64,000 nucleotides of DNA from Devosia enhydra (GTDB lineage Bacteria > Pseudomonadota > Alphaproteobacteria > Rhizobiales > Devosiaceae). Location of the stretch: the NCBI RefSeq assembly GCF_900119845.1, contig NZ_FPKU01000001.1:1273528-1337527 (forward strand), given 5' to 3'. A program made the translations under genes and the position numbers. The notes under the pieces were generated by a model. The model was not told the origin of the DNA. It saw only the letters and a list, made by a program, of their open reading frames with translations, and searched no databases. Position 1 is the stretch's first letter. Each line of letters opens with the position of its first letter. Shown here piece by piece: positions 55,781 to 64,000 of the stretch.

Positions 55781-56737
55781 TCAGCCGACCGACCGCAGAT
55801 ATGGCCGCACGGCCAGGCCCTCGGGTACATCGTCGAGAGCATCGAAAGCCAGCGGCAGATCCTCGGCCGAGACTATCTCATAGTTTGCGTCGCTGCCAAA
55901 CAGGCTGTGCAGCACAAGCGCGTTAAGCGCATGCCCGCCTTTGTATGAGCGGAAGCGCCCGTAGATCGGCAGGCCGCAAAGGGCGAGGTCGCCAAGCGCG
56001 TCGAGCAGCTTGTGGCGCACGAACTCGTCCTCATAGCGCAACCCGCCCGGATTGAGGATCTTGTCCTGATCGACCGTGATCGAATTGTCGAGCGAGGACC
56101 CCAGCGCATAGCCGGCCTGGCGCAGGATCTTGGCGTCGCGCACGAAACCGAAGGTGCGGGCGCGCGACACGTCCTCGAAATAGCGGCGCGGCGTCCAGTC
56201 GAAGATCATCCGCTGCCGGCCGATGACGCGGCTGTCGAAGTCGATCTCAAGATCGAGCATCCGCCCGTTATAGGGTTCGAGCGCCGCCATCGCGTCATTG
56301 TTGCGCACGATGACCTGCCGCATGATCTTGATGAACTTGCGGTTGATCGGCTGCACCTCGAGCCCGACCGCCATGATGGCGTCGACGAAAGGCGCCGCAC
56401 TGCCATCGAGGATGGGGCATTCGTTGCCGGTGAGGGTAATGCGCGCATTGTCGACGCCGAGGCCCGAAAGGGCCGAAATCACATGCTCCACGGTGGCCAC
56501 CGAGACGCTGTCGCCAAGGTCGATGGTGGTGCACAAGGTGGTGCGGGTCACGCGCGAAAAATGCACCTGCACGGGCGGCGTCGACCGCCCATCCTCGAAG
56601 GATCGCACGATGGTGTAGCCGGAATCCGGCGCGCCCGGTGCAATGCGCAGCGATACGGGCAGCCCGCTATGCACGCCAAAACCGCTGAAATCGAGCGCCG
56701 CTGCCAGAGTGCGCTGCCGCGCCGATAGTTTCTGCAT
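55781..56737 (-). CDS. lpxC: UDP-3-O-acyl-N-acetylglucosamine deacetylase
   Basis: 318 residues. Committed step of lipid A synthesis. N-terminal QRTLAAALDFSGFGVHSGLPV, zinc ligands in VSVATVEHVISALSGLGVDN (His) and the C-terminal DEFVRHKLLDALGDLAL and RSYKGGHALNALVLH (His and Asp ligands) are as expected. The ATG at 56737 has CGGAG 11 bases upstream. It begins after the ftsZ terminator, so it is likely driven by its own promoter. Confidence 0.97.
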   Translation of the reverse strand: MQKLSARQRTLAAALDFSGFGVHSGLPVSLRIAPGAPDSGYTIVRSFEDGRSTPPVQVHFSRVTRTTLCTTIDLGDSVSVATVEHVISALSGLGVDNARITLTGNECPILDGSAAPFVDAIMAVGLEVQPINRKFIKIMRQVIVRNNDAMAALEPYNGRMLDLEIDFDSRVIGRQRMIFDWTPRRYFEDVSRARTFGFVRDAKILRQAGYALGSSLDNSITVDQDKILNPGGLRYEDEFVRHKLLDALGDLALCGLPIYGRFRSYKGGHALNALVLHSLFGSDANYEIVSAEDLPLAFDALDDVPEGLAVRPYLRSVG

Positions 56738-56788
56738 GGTTTTGTCGCTCCGAAGCCAGCTGCGGCTCAAAAGTCTTAGCCAATAAAA

Positions 56789-56813
56789 ACCCGGCGCGGA
56801 AGCCGCACCGGGT
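56789..56813 (-). terminator. Rho-independent terminator after ftsZ
   Basis: On the minus strand: ACCCGGTGCGG-ctt-CCGCGCCGGGT then TTTTATTGG. 11-bp stem with one mismatch, 27 bp after the ftsZ stop at 56841. Confidence 0.9.
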
Positions 56814-56840
56814 CGAGCCGATCGCTAATCGGGCCTTGCC

Positions 56841-58502
56841 TCAACCATGCTTGCGCAGGAAGGAGGGAATCTCGAGCTGGTCGCGCTGGGTGCCCTGCGG
56901 CACCGGACGGCCATGCGCGTCATACTGGCCCTGGGCGCCCTCGCGGGGGGCCGAAACCTGCGGATTCCGGGGCGCGCCGGCTTCAATGGCGCTGCGCGCT
57001 GCGGCATCGGCGCTGCCCTGATGGGGGCGATCGGTCTCGCCGGCCCGCAGGTTCAGGCCGACATTCGAGGCGAGGCGCTTGAACAGGGCGCGGGCATTTC
57101 GCGGCTCGGCATCCTGCTTTTCTTGGCCATCGAGTGACCTTCTGGCAACAGCCGGAAACTCCTCGGTCCGCGGCATCCGGCGCTGCAGGTCCGGCCGCTC
57201 GGCGCTCGAGGGCACATAGACCGACGGAATGGGCGAATCGACGGGGCGCGGCGCGTCCTCGTACGGGTCGTGGCTGGCCGAGGGAATGTAGGGCTCGACT
57301 TCGATGCCATCGTCCTCGGCATAGTGGCGCTGCTGCGGCGCGTGGCTGATCGCCTCGGCCACGGCCATCTGCACCTGCGATTCGAGAGCGGGCTGCGGGG
57401 CGGCCGGCGGCGCGACCATGGTCGGCTGCGGCTGGGCCTGCATCTGGGCATACTGCTCGGCACCGGCATGCGGACGACGTACGGCGAGCGGAGCACGACC
57501 CGGATTGGCCTTCATCGGCTCGAGAGCCTGCACCATGGTGGCATCGGTGCCCGTGGCGACCACCGAGACGCGGATAGTGCCGGTCATGTTGGGGTCGAAG
57601 GTAGCGCCCAGGATGATGTTGGCGTCCTGATCGACTTCCTCGCGGATGCGGCTGGCGGCCTCGTCGACTTCGTAGAGCGTCAGGTCCGGCCCGCCGGTGA
57701 TCGAGATCAGCAGACCGCGCGCGCCCTGCATGGACACGTCGTCGAGCAGCGGGTTGGCGATCGCCGCCTCGGCCGCGTGCCGCGCACGGTCATCACCCGA
57801 AGCCTCGCCCGTACCCATCATCGCCTTGCCCATGCCGCGCATTACGGCGCGAACGTCGGCGAAGTCGAGATTGATCAGGCCTTCTTTGACCATCAGGTCG
57901 GTGATGCAGGCGACGCCCGAGAACAGCACCTGGTCGGCCATCGCGAAGGCGTCGGCGAAGGTGGTCTTCTCGTTGGCGACGCGGAAGAGGTTCTGGTTCG
58001 GAATGATGATCAGGGTGTCGACATGCCGGTGAAGCTCGTCGATCCCCTCTTCGGCCAGACGGGCACGCCGGTTGCCTTCGAAGGCGAAGGGCTTGGTGAC
58101 GACGCCGACCGTGAGGATCCCCTGCTCACGGGCTGCGCGGGCCACCACGGGGGCTGCGCCCGTGCCGGTGCCACCACCCATGCCCGCGGTGATGAACACC
58201 ATGTGCGAGCCCGAGAGGTGATCGTTGATTTCGTCGAAGCTTTCTTCGGCCGCTGCGCGACCCACTTCCGGGTGCGAACCGGCGCCGAGCCCCTCGGTCA
58301 CCGACACACCCAGCTGGATGATGCGGGGCGCTTTCGAGAGCGCGAGAGCCTGCGCGTCGGTATTGGCCACGACGAAGTCGACCCCGTCGAGCCCGGAAGT
58401 GATCATGTTGTTGACGGCGTTGCCGCCGGCACCGCCGACACCGAATACGGTGATGCGGGGCTTGAGTTCCTGGATATCCGGAATCGTGAGGTTGATCGTC
58501 AT
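56841..58502 (-). CDS. ftsZ: Cell division protein FtsZ
   Basis: 553 residues, the long alphaproteobacterial form. Tubulin-like GTPase: [40 protein letters not shown] (GTP signature) and the NxDxxD-type T7 loop ([11 protein letters not shown]). A long Pro/Gln/Arg-rich disordered linker (from about residue 330) ends in the conserved tail [13 protein letters not shown], which binds FtsA and ZipA-like partners. The ATG at 58502 (MTINLTIPD) is the family start. Two CtrA-like boxes lie in the 151-bp region upstream. A strong terminator follows. Confidence 0.98.
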   Translation of the reverse strand: MTINLTIPDIQELKPRITVFGVGGAGGNAVNNMITSGLDGVDFVVANTDAQALALSKAPRIIQLGVSVTEGLGAGSHPEVGRAAAEESFDEINDHLSGSHMVFITAGMGGGTGTGAAPVVARAAREQGILTVGVVTKPFAFEGNRRARLAEEGIDELHRHVDTLIIIPNQNLFRVANEKTTFADAFAMADQVLFSGVACITDLMVKEGLINLDFADVRAVMRGMGKAMMGTGEASGDDRARHAAEAAIANPLLDDVSMQGARGLLISITGGPDLTLYEVDEAASRIREEVDQDANIILGATFDPNMTGTIRVSVVATGTDATMVQALEPMKANPGRAPLAVRRPHAGAEQYAQMQAQPQPTMVAPPAAPQPALESQVQMAVAEAISHAPQQRHYAEDDGIEVEPYIPSASHDPYEDAPRPVDSPIPSVYVPSSAERPDLQRRMPRTEEFPAVARRSLDGQEKQDAEPRNARALFKRLASNVGLNLRAGETDRPHQGSADAAARSAIEAGAPRNPQVSAPREGAQGQYDAHGRPVPQGTQRDQLEIPSFLRKHG

Positions 58503-58549
58503 GGAGGACCCCATAGTGGCGTGTGGGTCCAGTTTTAGTCGCCAAATCG

Positions 58550-58564
58550 TTAACCGCGCCCTAA
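58550..58564. promoter_or_regulatory. CtrA-like box 1 upstream of ftsZ
   Basis: TTAA-N7-CTAA, one mismatch to TTAA-N7-TTAA; 48-62 bp upstream of the ftsZ ATG. Adjacent to TTAAC sequences typical of CtrA sites. Bioinformatic inference only. Confidence 0.5.
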
Positions 58565-58620
58565 CGATTGCGCCGATTGCATTAACGGGTGTGCAATCTG
58601 CAAGGCGAGACCATGGCGCG

Positions 58621-58635
58621 CTAACGGCCCGTTAA
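58621..58635. promoter_or_regulatory. CtrA-like box 2 upstream of ftsZ
   Basis: CTAA-N7-TTAA; read on the minus strand it is TTAA-CGGGCCG-TTAG, followed by C. One mismatch to the CtrA consensus; 19 bp after the ridA stop (58654) in the direction of transcription. Confidence 0.5.
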
Positions 58636-58653
58636 CCCTGGATTTGCGGGGGT

Positions 58654-59034
58654 TCAGGCGGGGTCGATGACCGCCTGGGCGAGGATTTCGATGCGCAGGC
58701 CTTCGGCCATCAATTCCTTAACGACCACGGTCGCGCGCACCGGATAAGGGGCCTTGAAGAACTCGCCATAGACCTTGTTCATCCCCGGTCCGTCGGCACG
58801 GTCGACGAGAAAAACCTGTACCTGCACGATGTTGGCCAAAGTGCCGCCGGCTGCGCGCATCGACTGCTCGAGGTTGAGCAGCGCCCTGCGGGTCTGCACC
58901 TCGATCGGACCTTTTTCGATTTCGCCGGTCTTGGGATCCTCGGCAACCACCACGGTCCAGTAGAGCCGGCCGTCGCGAATAGCGTCGGAGACGGGGCCGG
59001 TGGAGGGGGCGATGCCGGTGTCGATATGGTCCAT
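58654..59034 (-). CDS. RidA family protein (YjgF/YER057c/UK114), located between ftsA and ftsZ
   Basis: 126 residues. The family deaminates reactive enamine/imine intermediates from PLP enzymes. DAIRDGRLYWTVVVAEDP, QTRRALLNLEQSMRAAGGTLANIVQVQVFL (in parts), YGEFFKAPYPVRATVVVKEL (with the conserved Arg) and LRIEILAQAV are visible; the last differs from the IEIEA motif of E. coli RidA, so it may belong to another subgroup. 16 bp separate it from ftsA, so it is in the operon. The position between ftsA and ftsZ is unusual. Confidence 0.93.
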   Translation of the reverse strand: MDHIDTGIAPSTGPVSDAIRDGRLYWTVVVAEDPKTGEIEKGPIEVQTRRALLNLEQSMRAAGGTLANIVQVQVFLVDRADGPGMNKVYGEFFKAPYPVRATVVVKELMAEGLRIEILAQAVIDPA

Positions 59035-59050
59035 GGAGCGATAAATTCTT

Positions 59051-60364
59051 TCAGAGAGCTGTCTTGAGCCATCCCCCGACGCGGGCGAGATAGCCGTCGG
59101 ATCCGATGAGCCGGCGCGAGGCGCGCGGTTCGGAATATTCCTGCCCGCACACCTGCGGATAGATCAGCATGCCGGCAACGGCGGCAAAGGCGGGCCCCTT
59201 GGCGATGTCGGGCAGGCCCGAAATGCCCATCGGCCTGCCATTGCGCACATTGCGCGCCAGCATGCGGCGGGCCACCTCCGGCAGACCGGTGAGGTCGCTT
59301 GCCCCTCCCGTCAAAACGAAGCGGCGCCCGCACACATCCATCATGCCGGTCGCCTGCATGCGATCACGCACGGCGGTGAGGATTTCCTCGATCCGCGGCC
59401 GCAGGATGCGGGTGAGGTGCGAGCGCGGAATCTGCCCCGGGGCCTCGTCATGCGTAGCGCCCACCGGCACGACGGGGATCAGTTCCCGCTCGTCGGCCTG
59501 GCCGGGCAGCACGCTGCCATAGACCGTCTTGAGGCGCTCGGCGTCAGCGACGCTGACCGAGAGCGTGCGCGCGATATCGAGGGTCAGGTGGTGGCCGCCG
59601 ATCGCAATGGCATCGGAATAGACGAGGTGCCCGTCGGAAAACACCGCAACGGTCGTCGTCGCGCCCCCCATGTCCACCGCCGCCACCCCCAGCTCGGCTT
59701 CGTCATCCACCAGCGATGCGAGGCCCGATGCATAAGGGGTCGCCACCAGCGCCTCGATCTCGAGGTGGCAGCGATTGAGCACCAGTTCGATATTGCGCAT
59801 CGCGAGGGTTTCGGAGGACACCACCGCGACATCGATGCCGAGCTTTTCGCCCACCATGCCGAGCGGATCGCGCACGCCGCGCTGACCGTCGAGCGAATAG
59901 CCGATGGGCATGGCGTGGATGATCGAGCGTTCCGGCCGCACGCTGCGCTGGTTGACGGCGCGCAGCACGCGCTGGATATCGGCCTTCTCGACCTCCTGCC
60001 CGCCCAGATTGACATTGGCGGAGAAGGTTTCGGACCCCAGCCTGCCGGCCGTGACGTTGACCACCACCGACTGTACCGTCAGCCCGGCGGCGCGTTCGGC
60101 CATGCCGACCACGGTGCGCACCGACTGCTCGGCCTTGTCGAGATCGGTGATCACCCCGCTCTTGATGCCGCTCGAGGGACCGTAACCGAAGCCGATGACC
60201 TGGGCCACATGGCTGCGCCCCTTGAGCGCCCTGCCCTCGGGTCGCGGCACCAGCCGCGCGATGACGCAGCAGAGCTTGGTCGACCCGATATCGAGCACGG
60301 AGACGAGGCTGGTCCGCCCCGGCTGCACGGGCTTGAGGCGCGCGGTCATCGCATCGGTGATCAT
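59051..60364 (-). CDS. ftsA: Cell division protein FtsA
   Basis: 437-residue actin-like membrane tether of FtsZ. VSVLDIGSTKLCCVIARL (phosphate 1), the SHS2/1C region (HAMPIGYSLDGQRGVRDPLGMVG in parts), VAAVDMGGATTTVAVF (phosphate 2) and RRFVLTGGASDLTGLPEVARRML (in parts, adenosine loop) are present. The C-terminal amphipathic helix reads ARVGGWLKTAL. It overlaps ftsQ by 4 bp (ATGA) and precedes ridA by 16 bp. Confidence 0.97.
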   Translation of the reverse strand: MITDAMTARLKPVQPGRTSLVSVLDIGSTKLCCVIARLVPRPEGRALKGRSHVAQVIGFGYGPSSGIKSGVITDLDKAEQSVRTVVGMAERAAGLTVQSVVVNVTAGRLGSETFSANVNLGGQEVEKADIQRVLRAVNQRSVRPERSIIHAMPIGYSLDGQRGVRDPLGMVGEKLGIDVAVVSSETLAMRNIELVLNRCHLEIEALVATPYASGLASLVDDEAELGVAAVDMGGATTTVAVFSDGHLVYSDAIAIGGHHLTLDIARTLSVSVADAERLKTVYGSVLPGQADERELIPVVPVGATHDEAPGQIPRSHLTRILRPRIEEILTAVRDRMQATGMMDVCGRRFVLTGGASDLTGLPEVARRMLARNVRNGRPMGISGLPDIAKGPAFAAVAGMLIYPQVCGQEYSEPRASRRLIGSDGYLARVGGWLKTAL

Positions 60365-61257
60365 GATCTCTTCTTTCCGGCTGCCTTGCGCTCGGCTTCG
60401 ATCTGCGCGGCGGCGTCCTCGCCCGGCTCGAGCGCCACGAGGCCGGGAACGCGCAGGTCGATCACCGTGACGTCACGGTCGAGCAGGCGATAGTCGCGCT
60501 GATACTGGGCCAGCTGCACGAGCGCCTGCGCCACGCCCTGCTCGGGCAGCTGCACTCTGAGGCCGGTCTGGAAGATCAGGTCCCAGCGCCGGTCGCTGAT
60601 GCGGCTGAGCGCGGCGATGCCGGCCTTGAGATCGGGATGCTGGGCCAGCGCGCGGATCATCACCTGCGCGTCATCGGCCGCACCCGACCCGATCACCAGC
60701 GGCAGCTCGCCGAAGGCGCCATCGGTGGTGCCGATGCGACGGCCCTGCACGTCCACGAGATAGGTGACCCCCGCCACGCGCCACCGCGCCACGGGTTCAC
60801 GCTCGACGATGGCGACTTCGAGACGGTCGGGATAGACCTTGCGCACCGAGGCACTCTCGACAGCCTGCAGCCATTCGAGACGCATGCGCGCCTTGTCGAC
60901 GTCATAGGTCAGGGTCGAATTGCCGTTGCCCATGGTCAGCAGCGCGAAGATATCGCGCTCGCGGGTCAGGCGCTGGCCGCTGATCTCGATGGCGTTGATG
61001 CCGAAGCCGGCGGATGCGAACCGCCCCTGTACCAGGTCGGTTGCGCTGGCAAGACCGGTGGAAATGTGGTCGCGCGCTTCATAAAGGCCGACGCCCGCTG
61101 CCAAGACGACCACGCCGGCCATGGCGAGCTTTAGCGCCCGGCGATGAAGCACCCAGGCGTGACGGGCGGTCGCGACCATGCGTCGGGGCAGGCTGCGCGG
61201 CCTGAACGGGGCGGGAAGCTGTCGGGGATCGACGGGTTCGGCCGAAGCCAGGAACAC
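60361..61257 (-). CDS. ftsQ: Cell division protein FtsQ
   Basis: About 298 residues. Cytosolic N-terminus, one membrane helix (LKLAMAGVVVLAAGVGLYEA), POTRA domain beginning FGINAIEISGQRLTRERDIFALLTM (in parts) and the FtsQ beta domain (WLQAVESASVRKVYPDRLEVAIVEREPVARWRV in parts). AGGGAG five bases upstream supports a GTG start at 61257, 9 bp after the ddl stop. Scaffold for FtsB and FtsL in the divisome. Confidence 0.95.
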   Translation of the reverse strand: MFLASAEPVDPRQLPAPFRPRSLPRRMVATARHAWVLHRRALKLAMAGVVVLAAGVGLYEARDHISTGLASATDLVQGRFASAGFGINAIEISGQRLTRERDIFALLTMGNGNSTLTYDVDKARMRLEWLQAVESASVRKVYPDRLEVAIVEREPVARWRVAGVTYLVDVQGRRIGTTDGAFGELPLVIGSGAADDAQVMIRALAQHPDLKAGIAALSRISDRRWDLIFQTGLRVQLPEQGVAQALVQLAQYQRDYRLLDRDVTVIDLRVPGLVALEPGEDAAAQIEAERKAAGKKRS

Positions 61258-61265
61258 ATTGCTCC

Positions 61266-62186
61266 CTACCTGTTGCAACTCGCATCCTCCACCATCCAGG
61301 AGACCAGCTCCTCGAAGGAGTGGCCCGCATGCCGCGCCTGTTCGGGCACGAGCGACACCTCGGTCATACCCGGCTGGGTATTGATCTCGAGGCAGACCAG
61401 CTCGCCATCGGGTCCGGCCTGTTCGTTGAAGCGGAAGTCGGTCCGCGACACGCCCCGGCAGCCCATGGCGGCATGCGCCTTGAGGGCCATATTCTGCACT
61501 TTGTCGTAAATTTTCGGTTGAATTGGCGCGGGGATGATGTGGTGCGAACCGCCGGCGCTGTATTTTGCCTCGTAATTGTAGAAGGCGAGGTCGGTGACGA
61601 TCTCGGTTACCCCGAGCGCCACGTCGCCCATCACCGCGCAGGTCAGCTCCCGGCCCGGCACATAGCGCTCCACCATCAGCATCTCGCCGCCCTTCCAGTC
61701 GGCCCCGAGAATCTCCTGGGGCGGATGGCTCTGGTCGGCCTTGACGATGAAGATGCCGTTCGAGGATCCGTCGGCCACCGGCTTGATCACATAGGGCGGC
61801 GCCATCACATGGGCGCGCGCCACTTCCGCACGATTGGCCACGACGTGGTCGGTCACGGGAATGCCGGCGGCCTTGAAGACGATCTTGGCCTGGTGCTTGT
61901 CCATCGCCATGGCCGAGGCCAGCACGCCCGAATGGGTGTAGGGAATGCGCAGATATTCGAGCAGGCCCTGGATGGTGCCATCTTCGCCGAACCGGCCATG
62001 CAGCGCGTTGAAGGCGACATCGGGCTTGAGCGCCGAGAGTACCGCCGCAACGTCGTGCCCGACATCGACTTCGGTCACCTGATAGCCCGAGCGCGCCAGC
62101 GCCTCGGCACAGCCCCGCCCCGAGCGCAGCGACACCGCGCGTTCGTTCGAAAGGCCGCCCATGAGGACGGCAACGTGCTTGGTCAT
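61266..62186 (-). CDS. ddl: D-alanine--D-alanine ligase
   Basis: 306 residues (DdlB type). Makes the D-Ala-D-Ala end of the peptidoglycan stem. VLMGGLSNERAVSLRSG, ALHGRFGEDGTIQGLLEYLRIPYTHSGVLASAMAMDK (in parts), PVADGSSNGIFIV, RELTCAVMGD and the Mg-ligand FNEQAG...LEINTQPGM sequence are diagnostic. The ATG at 62186 has CGGAG upstream; the longer frame to 62546 runs through the repeat at 62217-62346 and part of murB and is not used. Confidence 0.97.
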   Translation of the reverse strand: MTKHVAVLMGGLSNERAVSLRSGRGCAEALARSGYQVTEVDVGHDVAAVLSALKPDVAFNALHGRFGEDGTIQGLLEYLRIPYTHSGVLASAMAMDKHQAKIVFKAAGIPVTDHVVANRAEVARAHVMAPPYVIKPVADGSSNGIFIVKADQSHPPQEILGADWKGGEMLMVERYVPGRELTCAVMGDVALGVTEIVTDLAFYNYEAKYSAGGSHHIIPAPIQPKIYDKVQNMALKAHAAMGCRGVSRTDFRFNEQAGPDGELVCLEINTQPGMTEVSLVPEQARHAGHSFEELVSWMVEDASCNR

Positions 62187-62216
62187 TGGCTGGACTCCGA
62201 ACTGAAACAGGGGAGG

Positions 62217-62346
62217 AAGGCCCCCTCCCCCGCCGCTTCGCGGCGACCTCTCCCCCGAGGGAGAGGTGAAGAATTGGTCCGGGCGTGCCGCATCGTCACC
62301 TCTCCCTTGGGGGAGAGGTCGGCCGAAGGCCGGGTGAGGGGGCCTT
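62217..62346. repeat. 130-bp imperfect palindromic repeat inside the dcw operon
   Basis: AAGGCCCCCTC at 62217-62227 and its complement GAGGGGGCCTT at 62336-62346 close the element. Inside are two hairpins with related CACCTCTCCC-type arms (GACCTCTCCCCCGAGGGAGAGG and CACCTCTCCCTTGGGGGAGAGGT, in parts). Similar CTCACCCGGCCTTCGGCC-type intergenic repeats are common in Rhizobiales. It lies between murB and ddl and would be transcribed with both. Confidence 0.8.
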
Positions 62347-62370
62347 GCCGCTGCAACTGTGACAGCATGA

Positions 62371-63348
62371 TCACACCGCACCCGTGAACACGTCGCCATC
62401 GAGGAACTCGCGCACCTCGTGGCCCGGCACGAAATGCCCCATGCGGCGGATTTCCCAGCGCAGTTCGATGCCCGAATGCGCCCGCACGCGGTTGCGCACC
62501 GTCTCGCCCAGCGTCTCGATGTCGTGGGCGGTCGCATCCTCGACATTGAGCAGGAAATTGGCGTGCAGTTCGCTCATCTGCGCCCCGCCCACCCGCAACC
62601 CGCGGCAGCCTGCGGCGTCGATCAGCTTCCAGCTCGAATGCCCCTCGGGGTTCTTGAAGGTGGATCCGCCGGTCTTGGCCTTGGTCGGCTGCGAGCTTTC
62701 GCGCTTCTCGGTGATCTCGCGCATGCGATTGAGGATGTCATCCTTGTCGCCGGCAAAGCCCTGATAGACCGCCGACGTGAACACCGCTCCGCGCGGCCCG
62801 TTCGACTTGCGGTAGAGGTAGCCCATATCCGCATTGGTCAGGGTCACGATCTCGCCCTGCCGGGTCACCGCACGCAGTTCCACCATGCGGTCGCGCGTTT
62901 CGGTGCCATAGCACCCAGCATTCATGTAGAGCGCGCCACCAATGCCGCCCGGAATGCCGCGATAGAAGGTCAGCCCGTCGATGCCCGCCTCGGCAGCGGC
63001 CGTCGCGACCTTGACGTCAGGCAGCGATGTGCCGACGCGCAGGCGATGCCCATCGAGAACCTCGATCTGTCCAAACGCCCGGCCCGCCAGGCGGATGACG
63101 ACGCCATCGAGGCCGCCGTCGCGCACCAGCAGGTTCGAGCCGAGCCCGATCACTGTCACGCGGATGTCCTCTGGCAGGTTTCTCAGGAAAAAGGCCAGAT
63201 CGTCCTCGTCAGCCGGCGAGAAGAACAGCTGCGCCGGCCCGCCGACGCGAAACCACGTCACCTCGGACAGCGGCTGGTTGGGCGTCAGCCGCCCGCGCAC
63301 CTCGGAAATCCAGGGCGAGAGGCTGGGGATGAGATCGGGCCAGCTCAT
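62371..63348 (-). CDS. murB: UDP-N-acetylenolpyruvoylglucosamine reductase
   Basis: 325 residues. FAD- and NADPH-dependent second step of UDP-MurNAc synthesis. [45 protein letters not shown] (in parts), [62 protein letters not shown] (in parts) and the catalytic Ser/Glu residues are intact (type I). The ATG at 63348 overlaps murC by 4 bp (ATGA). Confidence 0.97.
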   Translation of the reverse strand: MSWPDLIPSLSPWISEVRGRLTPNQPLSEVTWFRVGGPAQLFFSPADEDDLAFFLRNLPEDIRVTVIGLGSNLLVRDGGLDGVVIRLAGRAFGQIEVLDGHRLRVGTSLPDVKVATAAAEAGIDGLTFYRGIPGGIGGALYMNAGCYGTETRDRMVELRAVTRQGEIVTLTNADMGYLYRKSNGPRGAVFTSAVYQGFAGDKDDILNRMREITEKRESSQPTKAKTGGSTFKNPEGHSSWKLIDAAGCRGLRVGGAQMSELHANFLLNVEDATAHDIETLGETVRNRVRAHSGIELRWEIRRMGHFVPGHEVREFLDGDVFTGAV

Positions 63349-64000
63349 GACACCGGCTCCGCATCGATGAGCTTGCCCAGCTCGCCCGGCAGGCTGGCGG
63401 CCCATTGCGTGATGTTGCCGGCCCCCAGGCACACGACGTAATCGCCATCCTCGGCGCGGCCGGCCAGCAACGGCGCCAGCGCCTCGGGCCTGTCGATGAT
63501 CCGCGCGTCGCGATGCCCGCGCGCCCTTATGCGGTTCACCAGCTCCTCATGCGTCACGCCCGGGATCGGCTGCTCGCCCGCCGCATAAACCGGCGCGACG
63601 ATGACCGTATCGGCATCGTTGAAGCAGGCGGCAAAATCGTTGAACAGGTCGTTGAGGCGGCTGTAGCGGTGCGGCTGCACCACCGCGATCACGTCGCGGC
63701 GCGCCGACTGCCGGGCAGCCCGCAGCACGGAAGCGATCTCGACCGGGTGATGCCCGTAATCGTCGATGACAGTGATGCCCCCGACCACGCCGGTCCGCGT
63801 AAAGCGCCGCTTGACGCCCGAGAACCCGCGCAGCCCCTTGCGGATGGCCTCGGCCGGCACCTTGAGCTGGTCGGCGACCGCGATCGCGGCCGTCGCGTTG
63901 AGGGCATTGTGCTCGCCCGGCATCGGCAGGCTCAACCCCTCGATGCGGAGATGGGTCATGCGGATGCGGTCGCGGATTTCGACGGCGAAATGGCTCTGGC
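63345..64000 (-). CDS. murC: UDP-N-acetylmuramate--L-alanine ligase (5' end outside window)
   Basis: C-terminal ~218 residues visible; the frame stays open to the window edge (codons before MTHLRIEGL read HFAVEIRDR), so the N-terminal part is upstream. Middle and C-terminal Mur-ligase domains: [58 protein letters not shown] (in parts), [25 protein letters not shown] (in parts) and [17 protein letters not shown]. Adds L-Ala to UDP-MurNAc. Coupled to murB by a 4-bp overlap. Confidence 0.96.
   Translation of the reverse strand, partial: QSHFAVEIRDRIRMTHLRIEGLSLPMPGEHNALNATAAIAVADQLKVPAEAIRKGLRGFSGVKRRFTRTGVVGGITVIDDYGHHPVEIASVLRAARQSARRDVIAVVQPHRYSRLNDLFNDFAACFNDADTVIVAPVYAAGEQPIPGVTHEELVNRIRARGHRDARIIDRPEALAPLLAGRAEDGDYVVCLGAGNITQWAASLPGELGKLIDAEPVS

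Noticed and set aside
62217-62346. CRISPR-like repeat cluster
   Set aside because: One palindromic element with two internal hairpins, not a repeated unit with unique spacers.

Overview
The window is GC-rich, tightly packed chromosomal DNA from an alphaproteobacterium, most likely of the Hyphomicrobiales (Rhizobiales). The overall impression is Devosia-like, but the genus is a guess. The grounds are the murC-murB-ddl-ftsQ-ftsA-ftsZ-lpxC-bamD-recN-ligA order, an FtsZ with a long linker and a C-terminal LEIPSFLRK-type tail, an alpha-type SspB, DUF1127 mini-proteins, TTAA-N7-TTAA (CtrA-like) boxes before ftsZ, and thyA-folA-hflKC gene order. I see no rRNA, tRNA, CRISPR array, insertion sequence or prophage. 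This is core genome, not an island.

Layout. 1-3.6 kb: the end of an MscS channel gene, exported MsrA, a small unknown protein, a HisC-like aminotransferase and a DUF1294 membrane protein. 3.6-18.3 kb: a region rich in branched-chain amino-acid genes (leuA, ilvC, and ilvI-ilvN-pdxJ), interspersed with an ArsR-SRPBCC pair, PhzF, UPF0303, a TetR/old-yellow-enzyme divergent pair, the potassium transporter Kup and an FMN reductase. ilvI is preceded by a clear attenuator: a 15-residue leader peptide rich in Ile, Val and Leu, then a terminator with a T-run. leuA is preceded by a more tentative leader with eight Leu codons.

18.3-31.3 kb: a small lipoprotein, a MATE exporter, miaA back to back with serB (their start codons overlap), and a long minus-strand gene train DUF1003-thyA-DUF4424-GNAT-folA-hflK-hflC-DUF2065-degP with several 4-nt overlaps. 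It links thymidylate/folate metabolism with membrane protein quality control. 31.3-32.6 kb: a probable 6S RNA, then sspB (ClpXP adaptor) and a ribbon-helix-helix protein.

32.7-50.8 kb: a giant AsmA-like protein, an exported phytase/esterase-like protein with a triple 11-bp-phased Pho-box-like promoter, UvrD/PcrA, a YbjQ protein, a lipid kinase, two tandem EamA transporters, cardiolipin synthase with an EEP-family partner, prmA, two DUF1127-type mini-genes and an M24 aminopeptidase. 50.9-64 kb: the division and cell-wall (dcw) cluster on the minus strand, running (5' to 3') murC-murB-ddl-ftsQ-ftsA-ridA-ftsZ | lpxC | bamD | recN-ligA. A RidA gene sits between ftsA and ftsZ, and a 130-bp palindromic repeat lies inside the operon between murB and ddl.

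I found no convincing wholly new multi-gene system. The observations most worth following are regulatory and RNA-level: the ilvI and leuA leaders, the 6S RNA candidate, the Pho-box promoter, the CtrA-like sites at ftsZ, and the small genes that ordinary annotation would miss. All family names come from reading the translated sequences by eye; no database search was run.
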